A stretch of DNA of 15,701 nt from Sulfurimonas sp. (GCA_012963655.1 DTVI01000464.1:1-15701), one strand, 5' to 3'; positions 1 to 7,726 are shown, numbered from the stretch's first letter. Notes: a model not told the origin generated them from the letters alone. Made by a program: numbers and translations.

Positions 1-1
1 C

Positions 2-217
2 GGGGACCTAAGTCTTTATACCTTACCCTTGACATATCATATCTTATCTGAAGTTTTTGACGCGATACAGTTAAATAATTTTAAGGTAATTTCTAAAGAC
101 CCTAAGCATATTCAAATAGGTGATAAGAGAAATTATATAGATGTATATGTGGATAATAAGCTCCATATAAATGTATATAAAAAAGGTACAAAAGTAAGTA
201 CACATCAATACCGTTAG
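2..217 (+). CDS. C-terminal part of an unidentified protein (5' end outside the window)
   Basis: The frame is open from the first bases of the window to a TAG stop, giving at least 71 residues. A TTG at 29 could serve as a start, but it has no ribosome-binding site in front of it and the frame is open upstream, so I read this as the tail of a longer gene. The visible part is basic and polar, ending in ...KKGTKVSTHQYR, with no membrane span, cysteine or recognised motif. The stop lies ten bases before the start of the pilus/secretion ATPase gene, whose AGGAG overlaps this stop codon, so the two genes are probably in one operon. It may therefore belong to the same pilus or secretion machine, but that rests on position alone. 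Confidence 0.6.
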   Translation, partial: GDLSLYTLPLTYHILSEVFDAIQLNNFKVISKDPKHIQIGDKRNYIDVYVDNKLHINVYKKGTKVSTHQYR

Positions 218-227
218 GAGATACTGA

Positions 228-1901
228 ATGATTAAAAAGAACGTACGCTTAGGTGATTTACTTGTTGAAGAAGGTTATATTACTCATGAGCAGTTAATGC
301 ATGTCTTAAGTCTTCAAAAAGAATATAGTTACTCTAAGAAGATGGGTGAGATTATGATTGATGAGGGATATGTTACTCAAAAAGAGATGTCCTTACTCTT
401 ATCTCAACAACTTGATGTGGCCTTTGTGGATCTTTTTGGTGAGAAAATCAACTTTGAAACCTTAGTAAACTATCCTTATGCTCTTTTAGAAAAAGCCTTG
501 GCTATACCCTTTAAAGAAGATGACGAATATATTTATATTGCGACTTCTGATCCCTTAAACTATGAGGCACTTGAAGCCCTAGAACAGTTTATTATAACCA
601 AGCCAATTTCTTTACGATTAACACCTGAAGATGATGTTAGGCGTATTTTTCAACGTATAGATATTATTAAAAAAACACGTTCTATTGTTGCGGAGGTAAA
701 AAAAGAGATACATACTGAGGGCTCAAAAAGTGAGAGTGAAGAGTCTGCTATTATGCGTCTTATTACCTTAGTGATTAAAGACGCAATCTTTAGAAAGGGT
801 TCGGACTTACACATTGAACCTGCTGCCAATGATATGTCTATTCGTGTCAGGGTAGATGGGGTCTTACATGAAAGCTTTGTTTTTGATATGGAAATTTATT
901 ATGCCTTAGTCTCAAGAATAAAAATCTTAGGGCATTTAGATATTTCTGAAAAACGAAAGGCACAAGACGGACGCTTCACACTTAAGCTTGAAGATGGGGT
1001 TTATGATTTTCGTCTTTCAACAACGCCAACGCTTTATGGTGAATCTGTGGTTATGCGTATTCTTGATCAACAAAAGATTTTACTTAAACTAGAAGACCTA
1101 GGTTTTATTGATAAAAATCTTGAAAAATTTACAGATCAAATTCATTCTCCTTATGGCATCTTACTTATTACGGGGCCTACAGGATCGGGTAAAACTACCA
1201 CCTTGTATGCAGCATTAAATGAGATTAAAAGTATAGAGAATAAGGTTTTAACTATTGAAGACCCTATTGAATATCAACTTCCCTTAGTCCAGCAAGTTCA
1301 AGTTAATGAGAGAGTAGGGTTCACCTTTTTCTCTGCACTTAAATCTTTTTTACGACAAGACCCTGATGTGATAATGATTGGTGAAATTCGTGATGCTGAA
1401 ACCTTAGGTGCTGCAGCTCAGGCCTCTTTAACAGGGCACTTAGTTTTTTCTACTCTTCATACTAATAATGCTGCCTCTGCCATTTCAAGAATGTCACAGA
1501 TGGGTTTAGAAAACTATCTTATTGCAGATTCTATCTTAGGGATAGTAGCTCAAAGATTAGTTAGAAAAATTTGTGTACATTGTAAACATGAGGTAAAGCC
1601 ACATAAGGATCTTTTACATAAGATTGAAGGTCATGTCGCAGCTAATACCTTATTTTATAAGGGAAAGGGCTGTTCTCAATGTGAGTTTTCTGGATATTCT
1701 GGGCGTATAATGGTTTCAGAAATTTTAATAATTAGTGAAGCAATTTCTAAGATGATTGCTAAGGGTTCAACAAACTTTGAGATTGCCTCTTATGCGCAAG
1801 AACATGAAGGCTTTGAGCCTATGTTTTATGATGGTTTGAAGAAAGCAGGCATGGGAATTACAACCTTAGATGATGTACTAAGAGTAGTTAAAGATATTTA
1901 A
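228..1901 (+). CDS. Type II secretion / type IV pilus assembly ATPase, GspE/PilB/MshE family
   Basis: Cytoplasmic hexameric ATPase that powers pilin or pseudopilin assembly. The N-terminal MshEN domain shows the two-part c-di-GMP motif: R7-L8-G9, L12, G16, L23, L27, Q30, then a degenerate second copy with K38-M39-G40, M43, G47, M54, L58, Q61. The motor domain has Walker A GPTGSGKTT at about 316-324, an Asp box (TIEDPIEY) near 345, Walker B with MIGEIRD ending at D389, and a His box TGHLVFSTLHTNN at 402-414. The zinc tetracysteine motif (C449, C452, C482, C485) typical of GspE/PilB rather than PilT is complete. Length of 557 residues is normal. The ATG has AGGAG seven bases upstream. The next gene starts on the base after its TAA. 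Family assignment is sure; whether it serves a pilus, MSHA-like fibre or secretion system is open. Confidence 0.95.
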   Translation: MIKKNVRLGDLLVEEGYITHEQLMHVLSLQKEYSYSKKMGEIMIDEGYVTQKEMSLLLSQQLDVAFVDLFGEKINFETLVNYPYALLEKALAIPFKEDDEYIYIATSDPLNYEALEALEQFIITKPISLRLTPEDDVRRIFQRIDIIKKTRSIVAEVKKEIHTEGSKSESEESAIMRLITLVIKDAIFRKGSDLHIEPAANDMSIRVRVDGVLHESFVFDMEIYYALVSRIKILGHLDISEKRKAQDGRFTLKLEDGVYDFRLSTTPTLYGESVVMRILDQQKILLKLEDLGFIDKNLEKFTDQIHSPYGILLITGPTGSGKTTTLYAALNEIKSIENKVLTIEDPIEYQLPLVQQVQVNERVGFTFFSALKSFLRQDPDVIMIGEIRDAETLGAAAQASLTGHLVFSTLHTNNAASAISRMSQMGLENYLIADSILGIVAQRLVRKICVHCKHEVKPHKDLLHKIEGHVAANTLFYKGKGCSQCEFSGYSGRIMVSEILIISEAISKMIAKGSTNFEIASYAQEHEGFEPMFYDGLKKAGMGITTLDDVLRVVKDI

Positions 1902-3140
1902 ATGAAGTATTTTAGAATACAGTATAAACAAGGAAAATATAGAGGATTACATGTTCTTGAAGCATCTAATCGCTTAGAAGCAACAAAACAATTTTCTACC
2001 TTGTCTCTTGGTGTTATTCAAAAAGTTATAGAAGTACCCCAACCCTTTAGCATAAGGTTTGAAAAATTTCAAGAAAAATGGGATTATCCTATAAAGAAAA
2101 AACCTGTAAATGACCTAGAATATATTGTTGTTCTTGAACAGTTATATGTAATGTTAGATGCGGGTATGCCTATTAATATTTCTTTAGAACAGGCGATTGA
2201 AGGTACTCAGAACGAGATGATAAAGGCTATTTTCACCTCAATACTTGAAGATATAGAAGGGGGGCTTAGTTTAACAGCCTCGGCTAAAAAATACACCTTA
2301 CAATTAGGAACGCTAAGTATTTCTATGTTTGATTTGGGTGAAAAAACAGGAACGCTTTCGGAGTCGATCAAACGTCTTGCTGATATTATCCAAGAGATTT
2401 ATGATAATCGTATAAAGCTAAAAAAAGCAACAAGGTATCCTACCTTTATCATTATGGCTATGGCTATTGCTTTTACAGTAGTTATTATTTATGTGGTACC
2501 TCAATTTGAAGACCTTTTTCGTTCAGCTAAACTTGAGCTACCCTTTCCTACACGTTTGTTATTATGGCTAGAAAATGCCTTAGTTTCGTATGGACCTTAT
2601 ATCTTAGGGTCTGCAGTGTTATTAGCGGCAATGTTTACAAAAATGTATAATAAGAGTAAAAATATACGTTTAAAAACAGATAAGTTCTTACTCAAGATTT
2701 ATATTGTTGGAGACGTAACCTATTTAGCAATGATAGGACGTTTTGTATATATTTTTGATGTCTTAAGTGCTGCAGGTATTCCTATTATTGATGCATTACG
2801 TACGGCAAATGGGATAGTTGACAATACTTATATGCATCAACAACTGTCTAAGGTTGCTGAGGCTATAGAAGATGGAAAGAGTTTACATCAGGGTTTTGTG
2901 GAAACAGAACTCTTTGACAGTATGCCCTTACAAATGCTTAAAGCAGGAGAACAAAGTGGCTCTATCGATCGTATGCTAACAAAAATGTCTAAACTTTTTA
3001 GAGATAAGTATAATTATATTATAGATAATGTAGCAACGATGATAGAACCTATTTTAATAACAGCAATCGCAGGATTTGTCTTACTCTTAGCCTTAGGTAT
3101 CTTTTTACCGATGTGGTCTATGGTTGAGTTAGCAGGATAG
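1902..3140 (+). CDS. Type II secretion / type IV pilus inner-membrane platform protein, GspF/PilC family
   Basis: Polytopic inner-membrane protein that couples the assembly ATPase to the growing pilus or pseudopilus. Two T2SSF repeats are visible: the first begins near residue 75 (...LEQLYVMLDAGMPI...), the second near 280 (FVYIFDVLSAAGIPI), and the paired 'L..AG.P' signature at the start of each is typical. Hydrophobic spans lie at about 182-203, about 230-245 and near the C-terminus (about 382-405), as in the family. The 412-residue length is normal. The ATG follows the ATPase stop codon directly and has no clear ribosome-binding site, so translational coupling is likely. AGGAG overlapping its own TAG then serves the small downstream gene. 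Confidence 0.95.
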   Translation: MKYFRIQYKQGKYRGLHVLEASNRLEATKQFSTLSLGVIQKVIEVPQPFSIRFEKFQEKWDYPIKKKPVNDLEYIVVLEQLYVMLDAGMPINISLEQAIEGTQNEMIKAIFTSILEDIEGGLSLTASAKKYTLQLGTLSISMFDLGEKTGTLSESIKRLADIIQEIYDNRIKLKKATRYPTFIIMAMAIAFTVVIIYVVPQFEDLFRSAKLELPFPTRLLLWLENALVSYGPYILGSAVLLAAMFTKMYNKSKNIRLKTDKFLLKIYIVGDVTYLAMIGRFVYIFDVLSAAGIPIIDALRTANGIVDNTYMHQQLSKVAEAIEDGKSLHQGFVETELFDSMPLQMLKAGEQSGSIDRMLTKMSKLFRDKYNYIIDNVATMIEPILITAIAGFVLLLALGIFLPMWSMVELAG

Positions 3141-3148
3141 GAGAAAGT

Positions 3149-3238
3149 ATGGAAATAGGAACTATTATCGTAGCAATAATTAGCACCATTGTACTAGCCT
3201 TTGCCTTATGGGTTATTAATAAGATTACAAATATATAA
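3149..3238 (+). CDS. 29-residue single-span membrane protein at the end of the GspE-GspF operon
   Basis: The frame encodes MEIGTIIVAIISTIVLAFAL followed by WVINKITNI and a TAA stop. AGGAG at 3139-3143 sits five bases before the ATG, an ideal spacing, and its first bases overlap the stop region of the GspF gene. The peptide is one hydrophobic segment (residues about 4-23) with a single acidic residue before it and lysine after it, so it should insert in the inner membrane. Position suggests an accessory subunit of the pilus/secretion platform. I do not recognise a family. Its reality rests on the ribosome-binding site, operon position and composition; a chance frame of this length cannot be excluded. 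Confidence 0.6.
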   Translation: MEIGTIIVAIISTIVLAFALWVINKITNI

Positions 3239-3246
3239 GCATTTAC

Positions 3247-3702
3247 TTAGGGTTCAATAAGTTTGAATTCACCTGTATTGTTGTTATATTCCCAAGATTT
3301 TCCTACACAAGGCTTTCCATTTTTACAATGACTTGTTCCCTTAGCGGTACTAGACGCAGGACCATAATAAGTAGACCCTGTATTTGTCCAGTTAGCCGTC
3401 TCAGAGTTCTTTAAAAGATAGTTGAGAGGTTTGGTGCTACTTTCTCCTAAACTACTTGGATACCCATCTGTATTCAGTTCAGAAAAGGGTCTGTTATTTC
3501 CCCAGGTAAAGTCACAAGAACTTATAACCCATTCACCATGAACCGCCTCAAGTGCTGCTTGAACAGAAGAAGCCGTTGAAAGCTCAGAAGATATTTTTGC
3601 ATTATCAGTAAGTTTAGAAAATTGAGGGATAGCCACCGCCGAGAGAACCCCGATGATGACAATAACGAATATAAGCTCTACAAGTGTAAAAGCTTTTTTC
3701 AT
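3247..3702 (-). CDS. Type IV pilin-like protein (prepilin), second gene of the pair
   Basis: The N-terminus MKKAFTLVELIFVIVIIGVL is a class III prepilin signal: two lysines, cleavage site before F5, glutamate at mature position +5, then the hydrophobic alpha-helix ending AIPQFSKL. The residue before the cleavage site is alanine instead of the usual glycine, which prepilin peptidases tolerate but prefer less. Mature protein is about 147 residues with three cysteines in the C-terminal half (in SSCDF, SHCKN and KPCVG). An open frame continues 31 codons upstream to 3795, but that part overlaps the preceding pilin gene and would bury the signal, so I use the ATG at 3702. It starts one base after the TAA of its partner without a good ribosome-binding site, implying coupled translation. 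It converges with the GspF operon, eight bases from the small membrane protein gene. Confidence 0.9.
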   Translation of the reverse strand: MKKAFTLVELIFVIVIIGVLSAVAIPQFSKLTDNAKISSELSTASSVQAALEAVHGEWVISSCDFTWGNNRPFSELNTDGYPSSLGESSTKPLNYLLKNSETANWTNTGSTYYGPASSTAKGTSHCKNGKPCVGKSWEYNNNTGEFKLIEP

Positions 3703-3703
3703 A

Positions 3704-4174
3704 TTAGAACTTGATAGACTCAGATACAACGTTATTAGGAGGTGCAGATGGGCCTCCAACTGCTTTACTACATTTTTCATTTGTTGCAGCATCATTAAAT
3801 TTAGAACAATCTATCGTGTAAGATACTTCTCTTCCACTTAAAGATATGGTCGCAATAACAGCATCACTACTAAGGTCTTTATATGTATAAATACCATCTC
3901 CAGTTGTTGCATATGACCAACCCTTTCCTGTGATAGTTACCATATTTTCAAGAGTCCCACCTGCAGAGGCATCAGATAAATTCACATCTTCCAAGTCAGC
4001 TAAATTGACACCAACACTAATGGCAGAAGAAGCACCATCTATAATTGTCTTAACAACACTATTTGCCTCAGCACTTTGCTTTAAGTTTGTAAACTGTGGA
4101 ATAGCAGCAGCTGCTAAAATACCTATAATGACGATTACAAAGATAAGCTCAACTAGTGTAAAACCTTTTTTCAT
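3704..4174 (-). CDS. Type IV pilin-like protein (prepilin), first gene of the pair
   Basis: Class III prepilin signal MKKGFTLVELIFVIVIIGIL with canonical glycine before F5, E9 at mature +5 and a 20-residue hydrophobic helix; it is nearly identical to its downstream neighbour up to QF and then diverges, so the two are paralogues with different globular domains. The 156-residue precursor has two cysteines near the C-terminus (C123, C135), spaced like a pilin disulfide loop. AGGAG six bases before the ATG (4181-4185 on the plus strand) supports the start. A possible -10 element (TATACT at 4205-4210, minus strand) lies upstream, with no clear -35. Probable substrate of the ATPase and platform protein encoded just beyond, although no prepilin peptidase is in the window. 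Confidence 0.92.
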   Translation of the reverse strand: MKKGFTLVELIFVIVIIGILAAAAIPQFTNLKQSAEANSVVKTIIDGASSAISVGVNLADLEDVNLSDASAGGTLENMVTITGKGWSYATTGDGIYTYKDLSSDAVIATISLSGREVSYTIDCSKFNDAATNEKCSKAVGGPSAPPNNVVSESIKF

Positions 4175-4322
4175 GAAAAACTCCTATAATTTTTAGTTAT
4201 TCCAGTATACCATCGGTTTTATGAAAGAATACTTCAATATAAAATTTAAACTTATATTGTGAGAAGAATGTGTTGAAAGCCTTTATTAAAAAAAGTAAGT
4301 AAGGGAGTACAGGTATAAGATT

Positions 4323-5324
4323 TTAAACCTTCAAAGCAATCTTTTGAGGAAAGTGCATAGTAACACAATGCAAGCTTCCATGTTGACGAATTAAGGTTGA
4401 ACAGTTTATAGGAACAATTGTCCTAGAAGGGAAGGCCTCCGCAAGTTTATTTAAGGCGATTGGGTCATTAGCATCTTGATATGTGGGAACTAAGACTGCC
4501 TCATTTAAAATCAAGAAGTTCGCGTAGCTTGCAGGTAAGCGCTCTCCTTCATAATATATAGCTCTAGTAAAAGGCAGAGGAATTAGACGAAAGGCCTTTG
4601 ACCTTTGATCTTTAAAAGATTGTAATTCAGCTTGCATAGATTGAAGTTCTTCATAATGCTCATCTTCTTTATCCTCGCACTTAAGATAAACAATAGTGCT
4701 TTCATCTGTAAAACGTGCAAGTGTATCAATATGTGAGTCTGTGTCATCCCCACATAAATATCCATGCTTTAAAGAGATGACATGTTTAATACCAAGATTG
4801 TTTTTTAAAAAGTTGATACTTTCTTCTTTGCTAAGCTTATTTCTGTTTTTATTAAAAACACATTCATCTGTAATAAGAAGGGTGCCCTTACCATTACTCT
4901 CAATTGCCCCACCTTCAAGGATAAAGTCAAGTCTTTGCATCTTTGTCTCATATATATCTGAGATATTTTGACTCATCTCATTATCCAGTTCGGCATCAAA
5001 CTTTTCACCCCAAGCGGTAAACTTAAAGTCTAAAAGTTTAGCCTTATTATTTTCATATACAGAAATAGCAGAGCAATCTCTAGCCCAAGTGTCATTTGTG
5101 TCTGCTTGAGTAAAATGAAGTCTAGAAGAGATGGGAAGCTTAGAAGATACTTCTTGTATATCATGGCAAATAACTAAACAGTCTTGATAGGCAATGATAG
5201 CTTTTATAATCTCAATAAAGTTCTTTTCTGCTTCATTTAGGTACTCAGCCCAATCCGTATTCTTATGTGGAAAAATCACTTGGATAAAAGATTGCTTTTC
5301 AAATTCGGCTGGGAGTCGTTTCAT
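4323..5324 (-). CDS. aguA: Agmatine deiminase (agmatine iminohydrolase), PAD_porph family
   Basis: Converts agmatine to N-carbamoylputrescine and ammonia in the arginine-decarboxylase route to putrescine. Family marks in order: DTWARD at 78-83 (substrate-binding Asp), LEGGAIESNGKGTLLITDECV region at 136-156, GDDTDSHID with catalytic H198 and D200, the DANDPIALN stretch, and GSLHC with catalytic C320 near the C-terminus. Length of 333 residues is slightly short but within the family. The ATG at 5324 begins MKRLPAEFEKQ, the usual opening; only a weak AGAAG lies in front of it. A short upstream frame ends in an ATGA overlap with this start, so coupled translation is possible. Transcribed away from the alanine racemase gene across a duplicated region. 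No N-carbamoylputrescine amidase is visible nearby. Confidence 0.93.
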   Translation of the reverse strand: MKRLPAEFEKQSFIQVIFPHKNTDWAEYLNEAEKNFIEIIKAIIAYQDCLVICHDIQEVSSKLPISSRLHFTQADTNDTWARDCSAISVYENNKAKLLDFKFTAWGEKFDAELDNEMSQNISDIYETKMQRLDFILEGGAIESNGKGTLLITDECVFNKNRNKLSKEESINFLKNNLGIKHVISLKHGYLCGDDTDSHIDTLARFTDESTIVYLKCEDKEDEHYEELQSMQAELQSFKDQRSKAFRLIPLPFTRAIYYEGERLPASYANFLILNEAVLVPTYQDANDPIALNKLAEAFPSRTIVPINCSTLIRQHGSLHCVTMHFPQKIALKV

Positions 5325-5356
5325 TTTACTTCTTTAGGTATAATCTTGGCATTCAT
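5321..5356 (-). CDS. Possible 11-codon leader frame before aguA
   Basis: On the minus strand an ATG in copy B of the duplication opens MNAKIIPKEVK and stops at a TGA that overlaps the aguA ATG as ATGA. Its upstream context (GAAGTAAA before the ATG) is the same as that of aguA because both come from the duplication. It could couple or attenuate aguA translation. It may equally be a by-product of the duplication; coding status is unproven. Confidence 0.25.
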   Translation of the reverse strand: MNAKIIPKEVK

Positions 5357-5371
5357 TTTACTTCATTTCGG

Positions 5372-5377
5372 TATAAT
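5372..5377 (+). promoter_or_regulatory. -10 box of the alr operon, implying a leaderless or near-leaderless mRNA
   Basis: TATAAT ends six bases before the alr ATG (5384), so transcription would start at or beside the start codon. A second TATAAT at 5339-5344, in the other duplication copy, would give a leader of about 33 bases, which lacks an AGGA-type ribosome-binding site. No convincing -35 box is seen for either. Confidence 0.5.
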
Positions 5378-5383
5378 TTTGCC

Positions 5384-6376
5384 ATGTCTTATATAACACT
5401 CAAGAAATCAGCATTTTTTAATAACCTTGATATTATTTCTAAAAAAACTGGAGATATAGATAAAATTGCTCTAGTATTAAAAGATAATGCTTATGGACAT
5501 GGTCTACTTGAAGTTGCAAGTATGGCAAAAGAGTATGGAATCTCACGCGCAGTAGTAAGACGTGAAGAAGAAGCCTTACTCATACAAGAGTATTTTAAAT
5601 ATATTCTTATCTTATCCCCACTTCATCCTTTGAGTAAAAATACAAATTTTGTGTATGTTATTAATGATTTAAATGACATTAGTAAGTTTCCTGCAAACAC
5701 GCGCGTTGAATTAAAGATTGATACAGGGATGCATAGAAATGGTCTTCTTATACAAGAGATAGAAGAAGCTCTTCTTCTTATTAAAAGATATGAACTAAAT
5801 CTAGAAGCTATGTTTACACATTTTCGCTCCGCTGATACAATGAGTGCTGAATGGTTTTGGCAAAAGAAAAACTTTGAAAAGATAAAAGTAAGATACCCTT
5901 CTTATCGTTTTCATTCTTGTAATTCAGCCGCTATTTTTAGAGACAATAACTTTAATGAAGATATGGTTCGTATTGGTATAGCGGCGTATGGATGTTTGAG
6001 CCTAGACAAGGGTCTTCAGAAAACAGGCTTAGAACCTGTACTTTCACTTTTTGCGCAAAAAATATCTACACGTAGATTAAAGCTAGGGCATAGAGTAGGC
6101 TACAACGCTACGTATGAGGCCAAAGAAGAGATGGATGTTAGCTGTTTTGATATTGGCTACGCAGATGGCTTTCCGAGGTTATTGTCAAATAATTATACTA
6201 GCCCTGAAGGTTTTGAACTATTAGGACGTGTTTCTATGGATAATAGCTCTTACAAAAGTGATCAAGAAGAACTCCTTATTTTTGATGATGCGAGGGAACT
6301 TGCAAGTAAGACAGAAACTATTGGGTACGAAATTTTAACAAGTCTAAGCCCTTTTATAAGGCGTATTATTACTTAA
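5384..6376 (+). CDS. alr: Alanine racemase (PLP-dependent)
   Basis: Interconverts L- and D-alanine to supply D-Ala for peptidoglycan. The N-terminal TIM barrel carries the PLP lysine K33 in LVLKDNAYGHG; the family's second catalytic base is Y240 in RVGYNATYEA; the C-terminal beta domain shows GRVSMD (M285, D286) and ends with ETIGYEILTSLSPFIRRII, the usual closing pattern. At 330 residues it is a little shorter than common homologues, mostly in the C-terminal domain. The start MSYITL is the standard opening, but no ribosome-binding site precedes it; the -10 box immediately upstream suggests leaderless translation. The TAA is followed at once by the ATG of the TruC gene, so the genes are co-transcribed. 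Confidence 0.94.
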   Translation: MSYITLKKSAFFNNLDIISKKTGDIDKIALVLKDNAYGHGLLEVASMAKEYGISRAVVRREEEALLIQEYFKYILILSPLHPLSKNTNFVYVINDLNDISKFPANTRVELKIDTGMHRNGLLIQEIEEALLLIKRYELNLEAMFTHFRSADTMSAEWFWQKKNFEKIKVRYPSYRFHSCNSAAIFRDNNFNEDMVRIGIAAYGCLSLDKGLQKTGLEPVLSLFAQKISTRRLKLGHRVGYNATYEAKEEMDVSCFDIGYADGFPRLLSNNYTSPEGFELLGRVSMDNSSYKSDQEELLIFDDARELASKTETIGYEILTSLSPFIRRIIT

Positions 6377-7108
6377 ATGGATGAGGAAGAAAGTTTAGAA
6401 ATTCTTTACCAAGATGAACATCTTGTTGCCGTTAATAAGCCCTCAGGACTTTTGGTTCATAGATCTTGGATAGACAAGTATGAAACACGTTTTGCCCTTC
6501 AAATACTTCGTGAGCAAATTGGCCAATATGTATATCCTGTGCATCGTTTAGATAAACCCACCTCAGGTGTTTTACTCTTTGCTCTAAGTAAGGAAATTGC
6601 CCGGGACTTATCTCTTCAGATTCAAGAAGGAATCTTTGAAAAAGAATATCTTGCGGTGGTACGTGGATATACAGATGACAAAGCAAAGATTGATTATGCC
6701 TTAAAAGAGGTCTTAGATAAGATGACAGATGCTAAGGCAAACACAGATAAAGAAGCGCAAGAGGCAATCACTTCTTATAAAAAACTTTCTCAAATTGAAC
6801 TTCCTTTTGCTGTAGGTAAATATGTAACAACACGTTATTCTCTCTTAAAACTTTCTCCTACAACTGGAAGGAAACACCAACTCCGCCGTCATATGAAAGA
6901 TATATTGCACCCCATAGTAGGGGATACAAAATATGGAAGACATGAGCATAATGTATTTTTTAGAGAAAAGTATAATTCCCATAGGCTACTTTTACACGCA
7001 TCTAAACTAAGTATAATACATCCGATTTCTCAAAGACCTTTAGTTTTTGAAGCAGGCTTGGATGAGGTCTTTCACCATGTCTTAAAGGAATGTCAACTTG
7101 AATACTAG
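6377..7108 (+). CDS. truC: tRNA pseudouridine synthase C (TruC, RluA family)
   Basis: Isomerises a uridine in tRNA (position 65 in E. coli) to pseudouridine. Recognised by close pattern match to TruC: EILYQDEHLVAVNKPSGLL with VHRSW after it, the catalytic HRLDKPTSGVLLF with D59, PTTGRKHQLRRHMKDILHPI with GDTKYG, and the LLLHASKLSIIHPIS stretch. The 243-residue length fits. No S4 domain, as expected for TruC. Its ATG directly follows the alr stop codon with only a distant AAGGCG upstream, so coupled translation is likely. Its end overlaps the start of the next gene by 11 bases. Confidence 0.93.
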   Translation: MDEEESLEILYQDEHLVAVNKPSGLLVHRSWIDKYETRFALQILREQIGQYVYPVHRLDKPTSGVLLFALSKEIARDLSLQIQEGIFEKEYLAVVRGYTDDKAKIDYALKEVLDKMTDAKANTDKEAQEAITSYKKLSQIELPFAVGKYVTTRYSLLKLSPTTGRKHQLRRHMKDILHPIVGDTKYGRHEHNVFFREKYNSHRLLLHASKLSIIHPISQRPLVFEAGLDEVFHHVLKECQLEY

Positions 7109-7724
7109 ACCTATATCTCAAATTTTAAAAGAAACCTATCTCTTTTCTTTTATGAATGATGAAGAACTTGAGACACTAACTAAGATATCAAGTATTTCTA
7201 CTTATGATAAAGATGCCTTGCTTTTTATGCAAGGTGAAAGATCTGAACACCTTTTAGTCCTTGTTGAAGGCTTAGTAAGTGTTTATAAATATGATGATAA
7301 GGGAAATGAAATCATTATCGGTTTTTTTAAACCCTTTTCTTTGATCGCTGAACCGGCTATCTTAAAAAAGGTTCCTTTTCCCTCTAGCGCGGTTTTTAAA
7401 ACAGAAGGAACCATCTTAAAGATAGAGCTTGATGCCTTTGAAAAAGACTTTATACGCAATCCCCGTATATCTTATGAAATCATACAGTCCCTTATTAATA
7501 AGATTCAACTCTTGCAAAAAAATATTCATATGAATATTGCTTCAACCGCGAAAGAAAAGATTGTACATTTTTATAAGCAAAATCCTAGCCTAGGTGAAGA
7601 GCTTAAAAAATATGAGATAGCGACACTTTTAGGTATGACAGCAGAAACCCTTTCTCGAAATATTAAAATACTTTTGACAGAAAAGAAGCTGGAGGTTTCA
7701 GCAAAGGCCTATAAAGTTTTATAA
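7098..7724 (+). CDS. Crp/Fnr-family transcription regulator, possible NssR-like regulator of the adjacent globin
   Basis: N-terminal cyclic-nucleotide-binding-type beta barrel (about residues 15-125) and a C-terminal winged helix-turn-helix (about 150-208). The recognition helix reads LGMTAETLSRN with E183, S186 and R187, matching the E..SR set with which Fnr reads TTGA half-sites. The protein contains no cysteine, so it cannot hold an Fnr-type Fe-S cluster; a haem or other ligand is more likely. The TTG start at 7098 overlaps truC by 11 bases and is supported by AAAGGAA (7084-7090) with a seven-base gap; the first internal ATG (7153) would cut into the barrel. In Campylobacter jejuni the Crp/Fnr-type NssR controls the globin Cgb under nitrosative stress; the neighbouring Cgb-like globin suggests the same role here, by inference. 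Confidence 0.88.
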   Translation: MNTRPISQILKETYLFSFMNDEELETLTKISSISTYDKDALLFMQGERSEHLLVLVEGLVSVYKYDDKGNEIIIGFFKPFSLIAEPAILKKVPFPSSAVFKTEGTILKIELDAFEKDFIRNPRISYEIIQSLINKIQLLQKNIHMNIASTAKEKIVHFYKQNPSLGEELKKYEIATLLGMTAETLSRNIKILLTEKKLEVSAKAYKVL

Positions 7725-7726
7725 AC

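Larger units (their letters stand above)
5320..5384. repeat. Tandem near-duplication (about 32 bp x 2) between aguA and alr
   Basis: Copy A is 5320-5351 and copy B is 5352-5384. Both begin TTCATTTTACTTC and carry GGTATAAT and a TTGGCA/TTTGCCA end; they differ by a one-base indel and about five substitutions. Each copy contains a TATAAT on the plus strand. On the minus strand each contains GAAGTAAAATGAA, the sequence that surrounds the aguA start codon. The duplication therefore doubled both an alr -10 box and an aguA start-like context. Confidence 0.85.

Noticed and set aside
3703..3795. 31-codon N-terminal extension of the second pilin
   Set aside because: It overlaps the first pilin gene and would place the prepilin signal inside the protein; the signal must be at the N-terminus.
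3653..4196. Open plus-strand frames opposite the pilin genes (3653-3841 and 3930-4196)
   Set aside because: They run antisense to two clear prepilin genes, have no ribosome-binding site and encode no recognisable motif.
4583..4971. Open frames on both strands within agmatine deiminase
   Set aside because: The agmatine deiminase frame keeps all catalytic motifs through this stretch; the others are shadows.
6432..6686. 84-codon minus-strand frame inside truC
   Set aside because: Antisense shadow of a gene with full family motifs.
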